Positions 24,687 through 36,418 of a DNA stretch of 64,000 nucleotides are shown piece by piece (the stretch's first letter is position 1; every line of letters starts with the position of its first letter). A program made the position numbers and the translations under genes. Origin of the DNA: Sycobia sp. Sy_11 (taxonomy: Eukaryota > Arthropoda > Insecta > Hymenoptera > Epichrysomallidae); the NCBI GenBank assembly GCA_018907035.1, contig JACCIC010000282.1, forward strand, positions 188,501-252,500, given 5' to 3'. The notes beneath the pieces were generated by a model, which worked only from the letters and a program-made list of their open reading frames with translations, ran no database searches and had not been told where the DNA came from.

Positions 24687-26101
24687 TGAACAAAATTTAC
24701 TCAGTAATATTTAGATACAATAATATTATTTTTATTTTACATTGGATAAGTAATCTTTGGAAATATATTTTAGGTTATTTAATTTTTTAGACAAACAAAA
24801 ATATATTTATGTCAGGATTATAGAAAGATCTAAGGGCACCCTTTGTACATATATTCTATAAATGTTAGCACATATAATACAAAAGACAAAATTTATTTAC
24901 TGTAACTAAATATTTTTGTGGTTTTAGTTGAAAACGATAAGTGTAAAAAATCTCATTATAAGGTCTATATGTTGACATTTTTTTGATACTTGTGAATATT
25001 GATAGTATGTTAACTAACAAAGCAGTAATAAATTTAGGAACAGATATCATGCATAGGGGTCCTTATAAATATGAAAATTCTTCACCGAGTCACATTTTTT
25101 TTAATCATGATTATAACATTTATAAAAACAAAATACTGAAAACTGAAAACGTTATTGGAAAATTTATTTCAATAAATGCATTTGCAAAATGATTCATATA
25201 ATATTAATAAATTGACAATGTTAAGGAAGGTACTAATTTTTAATAATAGTATTATAAATATACGTTGACATTGGTAGGCTATACGTCAACAATGGTAGGC
25301 TCTATGAAAGCAACAACATTTTCATCTGAGGAGTGCAATATATAGAAATCCAATCTGCCTGTATTAATTATGAAAGAATCTGTAAAAGTATTCTGGCAAA
25401 AGTAAATTGGGGTCGGTATATCGAGCATAGCCGAGATAAAATCTCTTTACATAAAAATTTAAGACTTTATAAAAACATTTTGCAAGAACTTTTATCTGAA
25501 CATCAGAAAACGCGGGGGCTGTATTAAATAATTAGATTAGAAAGATATATGGAATCAATCTTTTATAGATCGCACATCATTCTGAACTTGATACTTTATC
25601 ATCTGAACTTTTTTTACACCGCTCCTATACGTAGAAATAATACACTCCTATTTCAATATTTAACTTGACAAAAATTTTGTTCAACTATATAGCATGGATT
25701 TTTAAATTCTCTTAAATCCTTCATAGTTCAAATTGATTATCTCACACTATATTGATTAACTCTATGTCGAATTTGTTTAGTTTATACTTGATTTTGGAAG
25801 CTAAATAGAAAATGAATTTCAGAAAAAAATTCATTGTTAATTTCTTATAACATTCGTAATTTATTTGTTCAAATAATTTGAATATACCCGTCCCTCAACT
25901 CAAATATATTTTGTAACATACTCTTTTAATCTGACATTATCATTCAGAAAATCTACTTTTAAAAATGATGATGTTTCTATTAAATCAGATGTTATCAAAT
26001 ATTTCCAAGTGCAAGTTATGTAACGAGCGATCCTTGGCGCACTTACGATTCCACAGTAGTGGACAAATTATCATTATAAGTCATTGGTTTTACTAATTTA
26101 A
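24554..26101. other. AT-rich sequence, no gene seen
   Basis: It holds a (TA)n tract at 24621-24682, a short near-duplicate GTTGACATTGGTAGGCT / GTCAACAATGGTAGGCT pair at 25264-25302, and chance ORFs at 24983-25527 without recognisable domains. Confidence 0.5.
24621..24682. repeat. (TA)n microsatellite
   Basis: A TA run of about 60 bases with one TC interruption near the start. Confidence 0.95.
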
Positions 26102-26144
26102 AAAAGTTTGAACATTTGTATATATTACAAATGTTCAAACTTTT
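26102..26144. repeat. Perfect 19-bp inverted repeat (hairpin)
   Basis: The arm AAAAGTTTGAACATTTGTA (26102-26120) is followed by a 5-base spacer TATAT and its exact reverse complement (26126-26144). No mismatch occurs. As RNA this would fold into a tight hairpin from either strand. Confidence 0.9.
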
Positions 26145-27197
26145 AGTTTCTTCTTCGTTCTTCATTCGCTTATCTAATAAATCCATTTTATAAAAATATT
26201 ATATAAAATTTTATATAATAGTCATTGTAGTATTTGGCAAAGTTCACTAAAATACGTCTGGCACAAATAGGCTGGACTTGCTAAACAAAGCGTTTGAAAG
26301 AACAAATTATTTGGCGTTATAAATTATATTCTGTATTACTCTAAAATTACTTTATACAAAAGAGTAAAATAAGCCAAATATAGCATATTATACTTCCTAG
26401 TCATTTCAAGGCTCTTCTCTGTAATGTATTATATTTATATAATTAAAAATTTTTCCTAATCATACTTCTGGTAAATTCTGGTAAAAAATATAAATAAACG
26501 TAATTTTGTTCATAAATAATTATGATTATTGCAAGCGATGAATCCAAGGAGAGGGGTTTAAAATAAATCTCGCTCAGAAATCTACACTTTCACGTTAATG
26601 CTGCACTGACTGGGCAACAAATCATCCCGAAATATCTAACGAGCTATAGCTCTGCTGCCCCCTACATGCTTCAATCTAATCGCAGGAGTTTTCGGTCGGC
26701 ATCGACAGCTCTTTGAGGAAAGGGATATCCGACAAGCTAGTGAGATATCCTGGTGGGAATCATTGGTTCATGTGGCAGATTAGGACACCGATAATGAGAA
26801 AGAGCTATACGTCGCTACATAGGAAAGAGACATTGTCCTTGTAGAAAGAGTTCGCAAAGCCAGAGACGAAGAATGAGAAAAAGGAGGAGAGCGCGACCGT
26901 GCGCGAGCTACCTCTTGGAAACTAATTTTTGCGATATTGGTTTTATGAAATTGGTTATTGATGATCTTCTTGCTCGACCGGGCTTGCAATAATGACACCA
27001 CCGCTGATTTTAAGTGTTCCTTTCTCTTGCCGATGGTTTCTCCTCTTATCTTCTCTCATACTTTTTCTTATGCTCTCCTAACTTTCCTTTTCGCCTGCAC
27101 GGTGATATTTATAAGTGACATTTTTATATCCTACGAAGGAATAGGACTTCGATAGAAACTAATTTTCATTCACTCCGACGAGGCTGAAGATAAGCTC

Positions 27198-27258
<61 letters not shown>

Positions 27259-28210
27259 AATTATTATAAATTATGATTTAGAAATCATTGCACTTTAAAT
27301 AGTGCTTTGCTTTAATTGTGTATTAAAAAATTCAGATATTGTGGATCCATATTGTACGTTACTTTCTAAATTTATTATAAAAAGAGTTCAATGACGTATG
27401 ATTATTCTATCACCTATTCACAACAGCAATGAATTTTTTATTGATTAATAAATTCCGAAACAACAGATTTTCATGGCTATTTTAAAATCAATATAAAATA
27501 ATCAGACTACATTTACTATTTTCTAAGATATCTTTTAATTATATTTTCATTGTATTTGAAATGATAATATAATAAATGAGAGTGAGAAATTTTAATATTC
27601 CTGAAAATAGTCTGTAGTTCATCACTAAATACTACATAACAGCACCAGTATGGAACTGGATTATTTGTCCCTTGAGAGAATTTACCTCTGAGCGAAGGAA
27701 GGAAGGTAAGTTTCACAAGGTAAGAATCGACATATGTAACAGTTTCAGATGTTGTTTTATACGATAAAATCTGAAAAATTACGTTCAAATTATATTTTCT
27801 ACGTTAGAGTCGTGTAAAATGCCTTTATGTATAGACATCCAATATATTTTAATAAGTAAATTCATTATTTCAGTAAAATAGCGAACGATAACTAATTTGT
27901 AAAACTAGCAGCGATTTCGAGTTACGACACGTGATTTATTTAAATGTAACCAAATTTAATTAATCTAAAAAAATGTTTAAGCATCTTATTCTTTTTACAA
28001 TGAATAAACTCAGACTTGAAAAAAAGTATCATAGAAAATTTGTTTTATATATATTAATATTGAATATTTATTGATGATTAATATCAGGAAATCGTACTTG
28101 TAACTTTCAACTTGTAATGTACACCTTTTAAAAATCACAGAAATTCATATAAATGTGGAAATAACCCATAGTTTACTTACATTTCTATCTTAAAGTTTTT
28201 TATTTGGACA
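26145..28210. other. No supported gene; one GC-elevated patch
   Basis: The patch 26560-27180 is less AT-rich, with GA-rich runs and ORFs on both strands (26780-27001 minus, 26958-27155 plus). These have no recognisable motif and are rich in Ser and Arg from purine/pyrimidine bias. A (TA)n tract follows at 27204-27252. The rest is AT-rich. Confidence 0.45.
27204..27252. repeat. (TA)n microsatellite
   Basis: Pure TA run of about 48 bases. Confidence 0.95.
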
Positions 28211-28432
28211 TTGATCGATAAACCTAAAAGTGCGAGGATACGACCGCGCATCTATAGCACTGACGTGCCGACTGGACACCGAACTAATAGTTGGTCCTCT
28301 GGCAGTTGTCCAAAAATCCAAAAGCGAAATTCTAAACGAAAGGATAGCGGCGTTGAGGACAAGAGCCAGAGTTTATACGTAGGCCGGAGATTTTCTAGGA
28401 AGGAATCAGTGATTTTGGTGGACTGTAAATAG
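28211..28432 (+). other. Candidate terminal exon, function unknown
   Basis: An open frame reads KPKSARIRPRIYSTDVPTGH and ends GRRFSRKESVILVDCK before a TAG. It is basic and Ser-rich, with a codon mix unlike the AT-biased chance ORFs nearby. A possible splice acceptor (TTCTATCTTAAAG) lies at about 28180-28195, and AATAAAA occurs at 28621. I do not recognise the family. It could be the last exon of a plus-strand gene, a decayed exon, or transposon residue. Just downstream (28652) begins a Penelope-like tail. Confidence 0.25.
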
Positions 28433-28651
28433 CACGTGTAGAATGAGTTGAGGCAGACGAGCGTCCAGTACCTGTCTCTATAATCCCGAAGGACTTTAAA
28501 ATATAGCTTTATATCAGATCAAATTCATAAATATTTTTATCGGTCTTACAGTCTTGGTAATACAACTTATTACTAAAAATAAATTAGATTAAAAATGAAA
28601 AATAAAAAAAAATTAATAATAAAATAAAATTAAAATAATAAAAGTAATATT

Positions 28652-28890
28652 CTATGTTAGTAAAGGACTAAATTGAGTTCCTGAGGCATGAACCGTGGTG
28701 GTTCGAGTGTGGTTTAAATTGATTCAAGTTTTAATTTTTAATCTAATTTCTTTATAGTAATAAGTCTTATTTCAGATTCTTCGGGTATAATTATAAACAG
28801 GACGGTCTGATTGTCATTATTTTAGTTAATATATTATATTATAAAGACTATAAGATCAATAAAAATATTTATTAATTTAATTCAAAAGAG
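28652..28890 (+). mobile_element. Penelope-like element 3' tail (copy B)
   Basis: It aligns by eye with the end of copy C (36370-36655): a CTGAGG..GAACC-loop-GGTTCGA hairpin (28681-28706); the ...AGTAATAAGT.TTATTTCAGATT block; GGGTATAATTATAAACAGGACGGTCTGATTGTC; and the final GACTATAAGATCAATAAAAA TATTTATTAATTTAATT. No coding part of the element remains. Confidence 0.6.
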
Positions 28891-30301
28891 TCAACATAAG
28901 TACTATTTTTATTTATAAATTTATATCAGATCATTTCTAATGTCTCTTGACCTTTCTGTATCTTACACTCACTTCCTGTCATCGTTAAGTTCCTCAGTTA
29001 GAAATATCCATTTCTTTCTTTGTTCTGGTTAAATACAGCAAATCATCAAAACCTAATTTGTAGTTTACTTTTTGGTTTTCTTTAAAATAAAATATATAAT
29101 AGAAAACTACAATAAAAAATATAAAACCACGAAAATTCCTTAAGAAACATAGTTTTTGTAATTTTTTTTCTTATTAAAAACTTGAAAAAATGTTCGAAAT
29201 GAAAGTTATGGATCTAACAAAAAAAATATATAATTTATTCTATATATTTCGTGGTTCAAGCTATATGTCTCGAGAAAAATCAATTAGTTCGTCTAAATTC
29301 AAAAAACCAAAATTTTTACGGACTTTTCTAGGAAAAGTCAATTTTTCCCAAAGTCATTTATGGTTAGTGCACTAAGACATAAGTATATAAATTGTTATTT
29401 AAGTCGGAGATGTGTGCTTTCCGAATGTTTATATAAAATAACTTCTTTTGATCCACAGAGAATATCAACAAATATCGAACTTTCATATAGACCGCATTGT
29501 AAATTAAAATATTAAGCTTTGCTGGAAACCTCATCGATAGCGCTTGACTTTCTTCAAACATATTTTTTTCAAAATGATAAATATAATAAAAATACAAAGA
29601 ACATAAAATATGTACTATTGCATGTTCTACAATTCTTGTTGGAATCTTTTTTAGAATTTTTGATATTGTCGAAGATCAACTCAAAAAATGTTGTTTTTAT
29701 GAGATTTTCATGGTTTTCACCATAAAATTATTTGCTATAAAATTATTTGATATGTTGCTATAAAATTATTTGCTATAAAATTATTTGATATGTATGATTT
29801 TTTTCAGAATTTTTATCGGTTTGTTGTTTTTGGAAGTGCAAGATATAAGTAAAGTTTTATGTTAAAATTTTAGAAAAATAGCATTTTATGAAGATCATCT
29901 GGAAGAATAAAGATAGGACACATACAAAGGATTACATGATTACATGTAAAACTTTGTACGGAAAACTTTATTGACAATCTTTTTCATTTAGAAGAGTATT
30001 ATTAAAATGCAATAAGTGCACTTTAATCGATAATAGAAATTAAATTTCATATTTATTGGAAGGACATGAGAACTTACAAAAAATTAGAGAAAATCTTTTA
30101 TTGCATCAGTGAGTTCGTAACAGACTAGAGAACGAGATACTTCATGGTTTTTGAATATATTTTCAAAAATATAAAGAATTTGAAAAATATTACAAACAAG
30201 CATGGTAAATCACTTTAAAACACATCGTTTCTTTTGTATGTACTTTTTCTCTAAAGATAATATTCTTCAAAAATGGACTTAAATTCACATGAATGCATTC
30301 G

Positions 30302-30302
<1 letters not shown>
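28891..30302. other. AT-rich sequence, no gene seen
   Basis: Only chance ORFs, several dominated by Phe, Ile and Lys. It contains a small tandem duplication at 29722-29800. Confidence 0.5.
29722..29800. repeat. Short tandem duplication built on ATAAAATTATTTG
   Basis: The word ATAAAATTATTTG occurs five times. A compound unit GCTATAAAATTATTTGATATGT is present twice, with a spacing of about 42 bp. Confidence 0.85.

Positions 30303-30357
<55 letters not shown>
30303..30357. repeat. (TA)n microsatellite
   Basis: Pure TA run of about 54 bases, immediately before the exon-like stretch at 30.4 kb. Confidence 0.95.
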
Positions 30358-30359
30358 CC

Positions 30360-30749
30360 AGGTCCTAGCGTCGATTTCGAATAGTATTCGATAGCATTGC
30401 GAGTCTAAGACTAGCGGGGGATTGAGAATGTCACAGCCAGCGATCTCCAGTACATTATATTCCGCGTTTATGATGGAAGGCCAGATTTTGTGGGATGCAA
30501 TTCACGAGGATGTTCCAGATGGAATATCGCCAGGAAGAATAGAGAGATATTCTTGCATGCTATTGAACATTGACAACAAGCCTTGTTGTGATTCTGAACT
30601 GCCTATTGATAGTAGAACAAGCCTGGATAATTCTTAGCGCCACCATGTACATTCTTCATCGGAACTGCGAAGAATCGATATTGTGCATAGCATTTAGTAG
30701 TAACAGAAGAGTTGTATATTTGTATACGAGAGAGATAGCTGATTTAAGA
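30360..30749 (+). other. Candidate first exon ending at a consensus splice donor
   Basis: After the microsatellite the sequence becomes less AT-rich. It contains an ATG-initiated frame of 71 codons (30422-30637), MSQPAISSTLYSAFMMEGQI and onward, and a second frame open across 30570-30827. A strong donor, GTAAGTAT, lies at about 30750. Neither frame has recognisable domains, so this might be an untranslated first exon, a lncRNA exon or chance. The next exon is not identifiable. Confidence 0.25.
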
Positions 30750-30752
30750 CGT

Positions 30753-32160
30753 AAGTATCTATTTTTAGGAGGTTTTCGATATTACTTTTCTTCATTAACT
30801 TTATTCTTCTCCTTTAGCTTTTTATAAAGAAAATAAAACTTAATATTCACAGGAATGAACTATTATTTTAATTTTTATTAAACTAATTGATCTTCGCCGA
30901 TTATTTAAAATATTTTCAAGTATTTTGGACATTTCCATGCTAATATATCATAATTTATAATATCAGCTCAATATTTCAGGTTTATTCAATGTATCATTTA
31001 GTTTAGAAAGTATTTACATTAAAACATATTGAACTCATTTTCATGTAAAGAGAATGAATAGGAAAATATGATTGAGTATGAGACATGTTATATTCAAGTA
31101 GAGAGAGTCAAGATTTGGTCATGCATACAGATACTAGGATATTTCATCAGTGATTGCGTATCTGTGCACGTGCGCGGCGGGTCTGTATGTGCGTATTTAC
31201 TAATATTTCCAGGGTAGTGAATGTTTTCTTGGTTTTATAATCTTCTCTATAAGTCAACATTATTAGAATGACAGTTATACTGTCACTGTAGAGTTATAAG
31301 AAAATCTCTCATTTCTACCCGATGTAACGTCATTTATGACCGACTACTAAGTAAAAGAAAATATCTTTTAACATAAGACAGACTATGTTACTTCGCAATA
31401 CCAAAATAAGTTTTGAGTTAATAATTTTTTAGATTATTCTGACTATACGGACGCTGTCTCTTTGCTATAGTAATATAATGTAATAATAATACTAATTATA
31501 ATAATACTACTAATTAATAATAATTTTATAATATAATATTAATAAAAACAATAGCAGTAACAGCAAAAAGTAAAAACAATAACAATAATAATAATAATCT
31601 TAAAAGTATAAATAAAATATAATTATTAATATAATAGTACAAATTACAATAAAATATTTCAATAAACGGTAATGAAAATTTGAAAAAACGCACTTGAAAT
31701 ATTAAATTTTTTGCATATTTTATGAATAGTATAACAAATATAATTCTAAAATGTAATTTTAAAAATTATGAGAATTTAAGAATATTTTAGATAAAAGATT
31801 TTTAAAAATTTGTAAGTCTTTTAAAATATGTATCAATTATTACTATCAAATATTTCAATAAAAGTTGCTATCAATTGCGGTCAGTAGGTGGCGAAGTTCC
31901 TTGTAGTAGACTAAATAACTTTTGCGTGGTTTAATCATTATATATTACCGAGAACGCTGAAATTTAACAGTATATAGATCCTTTAATAAATGATATTATC
32001 CACCGATAATGTGATGAACAAAGTATTACTTTTTTGAACATTTTTGTTAATAAGTTTCAAATGACGGCACCATGAACTTTGATTATAGGATATTTTGATA
32101 TTTCTAAAATATGATTCGAGACTTCCTACAATGAGTGCAGAAAATCGATCGCGATAAAAG
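30753..32160. other. AT-rich sequence, no gene seen
   Basis: It contains a degenerate (TAA)n/(AATA)n-rich stretch at 31475-31640. No coding signal. Confidence 0.5.
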
Positions 32161-32199
32161 AAAGAGAGACTCTTCGTCTCGCAAACTACTTCAGCTCAG

Positions 32200-32740
32200 T
32201 TCGTTAATTTGGCGCGCGCGAATTTGAGGCTATGCAGACAAATTTCAAGTGAACCTTTTCCACAACTTCTCAAAACTATGTCCAAATTCAAAGTTTAATT
32301 TCGTTCAATTTGTACTACCTTATTCTTCAGTCACACATCCCCTCTCCCCTTTCCCAACGAAATTTCTAGTGATACTGCGCATCTCCCCACACCCTCTTCG
32401 CCTAGGATGGCCTTGCCTGGGCTGTGCGCGCGAGCTTCGCCGGTCATCTGTGCCCGTAGCCTCTCACAGGTAACAGTCGGGGTGAGCGGTCGGCACACAA
32501 TGAGCCATTCCGCACGGACCATTAACCTGGCGCGGCCGAGGACGTGCGAGCGGCCTCAGCAGGTGCAGAAGCTTGTCAGCGCCGACGTACAGTCCTGTCC
32601 GAATGTAGATGCTGTTTCGATGGGCTACCAGACGCCGACGGTTGTCCGCGTTCGGGTCTGCAGACGATGCGATTTGGAGAGGGCCTGTCAACCGAAGGTA
32701 ATAGATAAGGATGGTAGCGGAAGTAATTTCTAAGCATCCT
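32200..32740 (+). promoter_or_regulatory. CpG- and GC-rich island, possible promoter or first-exon region
   Basis: In a genome segment that is otherwise strongly AT-rich, this half-kilobase is GC-rich with many CpGs (GGCGCGCGCG at about 32213; GGCGCGGCCGAGGACGTGCG at about 32530). It contains a polypyrimidine stretch ending in CCTAG (about 32384-32404) and ORFs on both strands. In insects such islands usually mark exons or promoters. The MIC13-like gene starts about 2.2 kb downstream on the same strand, but no link can be shown. Confidence 0.45.
32500..32697 (+). other. Candidate coding exon, function unknown
   Basis: From the ATG at 32500 the frame reads MSHSARTINLARPRTCERPQ, continues through VQKLVSADVQSCPNVDAVSM, and ends VCRRCDLERACQPK just before GTAATA, a usable splice donor at 32698. 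The codons are GC-rich at third positions, as in real insect exons of GC-rich type. The Cys pattern (C..C...CRRC....C) might bind metal, but no known zinc finger fits. The same frame extends up to an earlier ATG at 32407, after a polypyrimidine-AG sequence. Antisense ORFs are also open, so the strand is not certain. Confidence 0.3.
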
Positions 32741-34963
32741 CATTCGTAATATTTTTACACGGCTATATATGAAGGAGAGATAATTGTGGATCTAATTTCC
32801 AAAGGACGTTTTTTAACACTCTTTTGAGTTTTTCTTTTTGGAATAATTTAGAATCCTTGAAATCTATACGGAATGAAACAGCTTTAACTTCTCTTTTTTA
32901 AATTTTATATTAAGCAAAATAACTTAATATTATTTATGTTGTACCATTTTATATTTTATTTATTTTTACGATATTTTATCGTTATTTAAAATAATATCAT
33001 TTATTTTTATATTATTTAAAATAATACAAAAAATGAACATTATATATTATATCAAATGAATATAAATATTTATATCGCAATATATAAAAAAGTTATTTTT
33101 AAATTAAATTGAACTAAAAATTTAATTTTTATTTAACGAATACATAATTAAAAAACGATAAGGGATACCTAAAGATTTATATTAAATTAAAATGTTCTTT
33201 AGATTTTTTCAATTAAATCGTTTGGGAAAAAATTGTAGTGAAACTAGTTCTAAATATGACTGAATGACTTTCTGTGTGAAAAATAATCTCTTATATATGT
33301 GGCTCAAAACAATGCAGTTGCATCTCAAGGATCCACAGATTCTCTCATTCGGTACCACAAATTATTGATAATTGGTTTTCTCGGAACTATTCTACGATTA
33401 TAAATATCTACTTCTAGCAATCACTTTGTACCTTTTTATTACTTTGAGCATGCTCTTTGAAGACTTCTTTATATGAAACAGCTTCTCTATTGTTTTAAAA
33501 TTGCAAAAATAATTGTTTGAGTTTTACTAGCATATTAAGTAATAATTGAAATAACTTTCAATCAGTTTTTCATTCGAATTCTGAACCATTAGTATTTAAT
33601 TAATTAATTTAAAATTAAAATAAATTACTAGGGTATTTCATGATAGTAGTATTTGATACATTCAAAACTTTTGAATTTATAGTAAACTATCTGCACGCTG
33701 AAATAGTGAAATCATTATATAATTTTGTAATACACGAAAAATTGAAACTGCATCAGTATAAGCCAGACTTATCTACTAAATTGGAAGAGTACTTTAAAAT
33801 ATGTTAGCAAGCTTTTGTATTGCTAAGACAGAATTTTAAAATCATACGTGTAATCATGACAATTTGCTATAACAACACTGTGCTCAATTAGCAATTTTTA
33901 TAATACTGTTATTTCAATTAATTCTTGTATGGCTATCTATTTGAAAAAAAAACAGTAAATGCGCTCATAAGGTAACAACAAAACAACCCCCATAGGTAAT
34001 AACAAAAAACCGATAAATGAGAATACTTAAAACGATAAAACAGAAAAAATGATAAATAAACTATTTATTTAATTATATATTGAGTTTTATGTCTTTTTTT
34101 AAGGCTATTAAAAAATGTATCTAACAAGGTGCCTTTTAATATAAGTCCGGAATTTCATTAATTATATGGTTAGGGTTGCAAAGTATCACGAGGACATTTA
34201 TTATATCTTAACATCTGGTTTTTCACTGAAATTGATGCATGCTCTACAAGGAATACCATGTACAAGAAGAAAATCAGTTGCATGAACATTTTATTTATTT
34301 CTATTACTACTGATATGTGAACATTCATATAGAAATTAAAAATTAAAAGTTAATTTTTTTTTTCAGATACAAATATTAGTGAATAGAGTAATAACTATTC
34401 AGCGTAATTTATTTCATTTGCTTCAGTTAACTTTCATTTATGGAGCAATCATTCCAAGAGTGTTCTCTCATATTTTTTTTAACCAATTCTTATTATTAGT
34501 AAAGAACAATTTAATATTTTATATTCTCTTGGATGACTTTCAAATACACTTTTATAAAACTTCAATTGTTGAAATTCAAATTCAATTCACTTTTAAATTA
34601 TAAATACGATTTCATATTAATATTCCATGAAGGTTTTCACGGTTCTATTTTGATTATCAGAAATTGCTTTTGTAAAAAAATTTCAGAAATAGATCTATTT
34701 CTATTATTATAACATGTGAACTTTAAAAATATCGTTACGAGGTACAGCGACGCCATATAAACGCCACCTCAATTAACTTTTATAATTATCCCCTGTATAG
34801 CATCGCGCTTGGCCGCAAGTCCAATGTAAAACTACCTGTTTTTCTCCTGTTGTCGTCTCGTTTAGCACCTTTGTGTTTACTTTGGTTTGATGGAAATTTA
34901 TAGCTCTGTACCTGTCCCGTAAGGCGACCTCCGAAAACGATCAAAGAAAGACTCTGCTCGATC
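32741..34963. other. AT-rich sequence upstream of the MIC13-like gene
   Basis: No gene recognised. An Ile/Phe-rich ORF at 34379-34603 looks like chance. The last 230 bases (34730-34960) are less AT-rich and may hold the promoter and 5' leader of the MIC13-like gene. Confidence 0.5.
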
Positions 34964-35104
34964 ACGGTATTGGGACTGAAAGGAGCACTCGCTGGCGGCC
35001 TTGTCTACTGGACCATGTCTGAGGGCGTCTGGGGCGATAGCGACGACGTCGAGGATTTATATACAAGGATCCGAGAGACAATTGGTTCCGACGGTGGTGA
35101 TGAT
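34964..35104 (+). CDS. QIL1: MIC13/QIL1-like MICOS subunit, exon 1
   Basis: The exon reads VLGLKGALAGGLVYWTMSEG, then VWGDSDDVEDLY, and ends GSDGGDD at a GTGAGT donor (35105). The pattern of a short Gly/Ala-rich membrane helix with a YW/YYT motif, followed by GVWGDSD...LY, is that of insect QIL1/MIC13. This small inner-mitochondrial-membrane protein joins the MICOS complex and stabilises crista junctions. The start is unusual: no in-frame ATG exists between the upstream TAG (about 34902) and the domain. An ACG at 34964, with A at -3 and G at +4, sits where the Drosophila-type MVLG start would be. Alternatives are the TTG at 34970 or an unseen upstream coding exon. The family call is good; the start is open. 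Confidence 0.7.
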
Positions 35105-35537
35105 GTGAGTACAATCGTTACTTTGACGTATTATATCCTTGTGTTTAGATAATATAATGGCTCCTATGGATCTCAGAAAAATGAATGAGTGATAAAGAAA
35201 CATATCGATACATTTGTTTTAAAAATCGAATGTGATAATAAAGGAATCTTTGTAGTTTTTCCACGAGATTTATTGCTCTTATCAAGTTTCGTATGATACG
35301 AAAAGACAATAAATATTAAATCTGAAACACATTATACATAACTTCTATGACTAGCTGCATGTAACAGACTTATGATGGATGTATGATTTTAATAACAATA
35401 AATGAAAGTTACTTACGAAACTTACTTGATATGTGTTGACAAATATTTGTAAGAGTGTTGATATGATATTCATTGTTCCTATAATTTTTAGTATATATAA
35501 AAAATATTATAAACATTTTTTAATATAAGATGTTTGA

Positions 35538-35745
35538 AACTCTCGCACAGCCTGACGGTCAGAGAGCCCGAGGTGGCAAGCCGAACACGTCATCTGATTT
35601 CGAACATCCCAAGATTTTCTCAAAGCTAGAATACGACCTATCTCAACATAAGTCCGTAGAATAGCTTTTTAACGAAAATATTGGGAAGCTCCCGTCACAA
35701 CACGGATCATTGCTTTTAGGAAGCAAAACCTGTTAATTTTTTTTA
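35538..35745 (-). repeat. Inverted partial copy of the LTR-like repeat
   Basis: It is the reverse complement of 24110-24312 with few differences. Shared blocks include CAGCCTGACGGTCAGAGAGC, GGCAAGCCGAACACGTCA, CTAGAATACGACCTATCTCA and GATCATTGCTTTTAGGAAGC. The ends do not coincide with the LTR borders proposed for the longer copy, so this is a fragment. Confidence 0.8.
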
Positions 35746-35895
35746 ATAACTAACAAAAGCTGATAACAGTTTCATATGCCTTTGTATGCTTTATTTTAAA
35801 TTTTATTTTTCTTAATTTGTGATGAATATAAATTGAAATTATGTTAAAAATACATAACTATATTACAACTTTCAAGATAGTTATTTTCAAGATAT

Positions 35896-35934
35896 ATATA
35901 TATATATAAATATATATATATTTATAATATTCAA
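35896..35934. repeat. (TA)n microsatellite, interrupted
   Basis: TA run of about 38 bases with AAATA interruptions. Confidence 0.9.
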
Positions 35935-35997
35935 CATAATATTCCAGTTTACCTTAGAAATAATAATAATATAAGAAGACTATTTATGCTTGAACGA

Positions 35998-36230
35998 GGG
36001 AGTGGTATATAAAATAAGTTGTAAACACTATGATAAATATTACATTGGACAAACGAGTCAATACCTAAAACAAAGAATATGTAAGCATCAGTATCAGTAC
36101 ATCTGGGCTAAAAGAACGTAGTTTAGACTTGTTACTAGAAACGAGGTATTAAAAAAAAATAGAAAATAGAAACTCTTGAAAGTATTCATATTTTGAAGAA
36201 TCACAATAATATAAATTTAATGTTAGTCAA
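35998..36230 (+). pseudogene. PLE GIY-YIG endonuclease fragment
   Basis: The frame reads EGVVYKISCKHYDKYYIGQT followed by SQYLKQRICKHQ, the GIY...YIG...R....H layout of the PLE endonuclease; the first motif reads GVVY. A TAG near 36119 ends it. Further on, a shifted frame gives LLKVFIF..HNNINLML, which matches NLESIHISRNRNNVNLMLES in the copy at 41.9 kb. This domain nicks target DNA to prime reverse transcription. The copy is dead. Confidence 0.7.
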
Positions 36231-36385
36231 GTAAATTAGACAACACTTATCATATTTTATTAATATAAAAGTTATTTTTTACATTTAAGTCAGGAAGGTG
36301 AGGGTTGTATAAATATTATACCAATAAACTTAGATTGGAGATAGGGTATATATAGTAGCATGCTGGGTTGTTTATGTTAGTTTAG

Positions 36386-36418
36386 TCCTTGAAGATAAAC
36401 CTTAGCGGTTCGAAACGT
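36386..36418 (+). ncRNA. Hammerhead-ribozyme-like motif, decayed (PLE copy C)
   Basis: CTTGAAGA (the canonical core would be CTGATGA) is followed by the stem AACC-TTAGC-GGTT (36398-36410) and then CGAAAC (36411-36416). The layout matches stem II and the GAAA box of a hammerhead. The first core box carries changes, so this copy is probably inactive. Confidence 0.4.
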
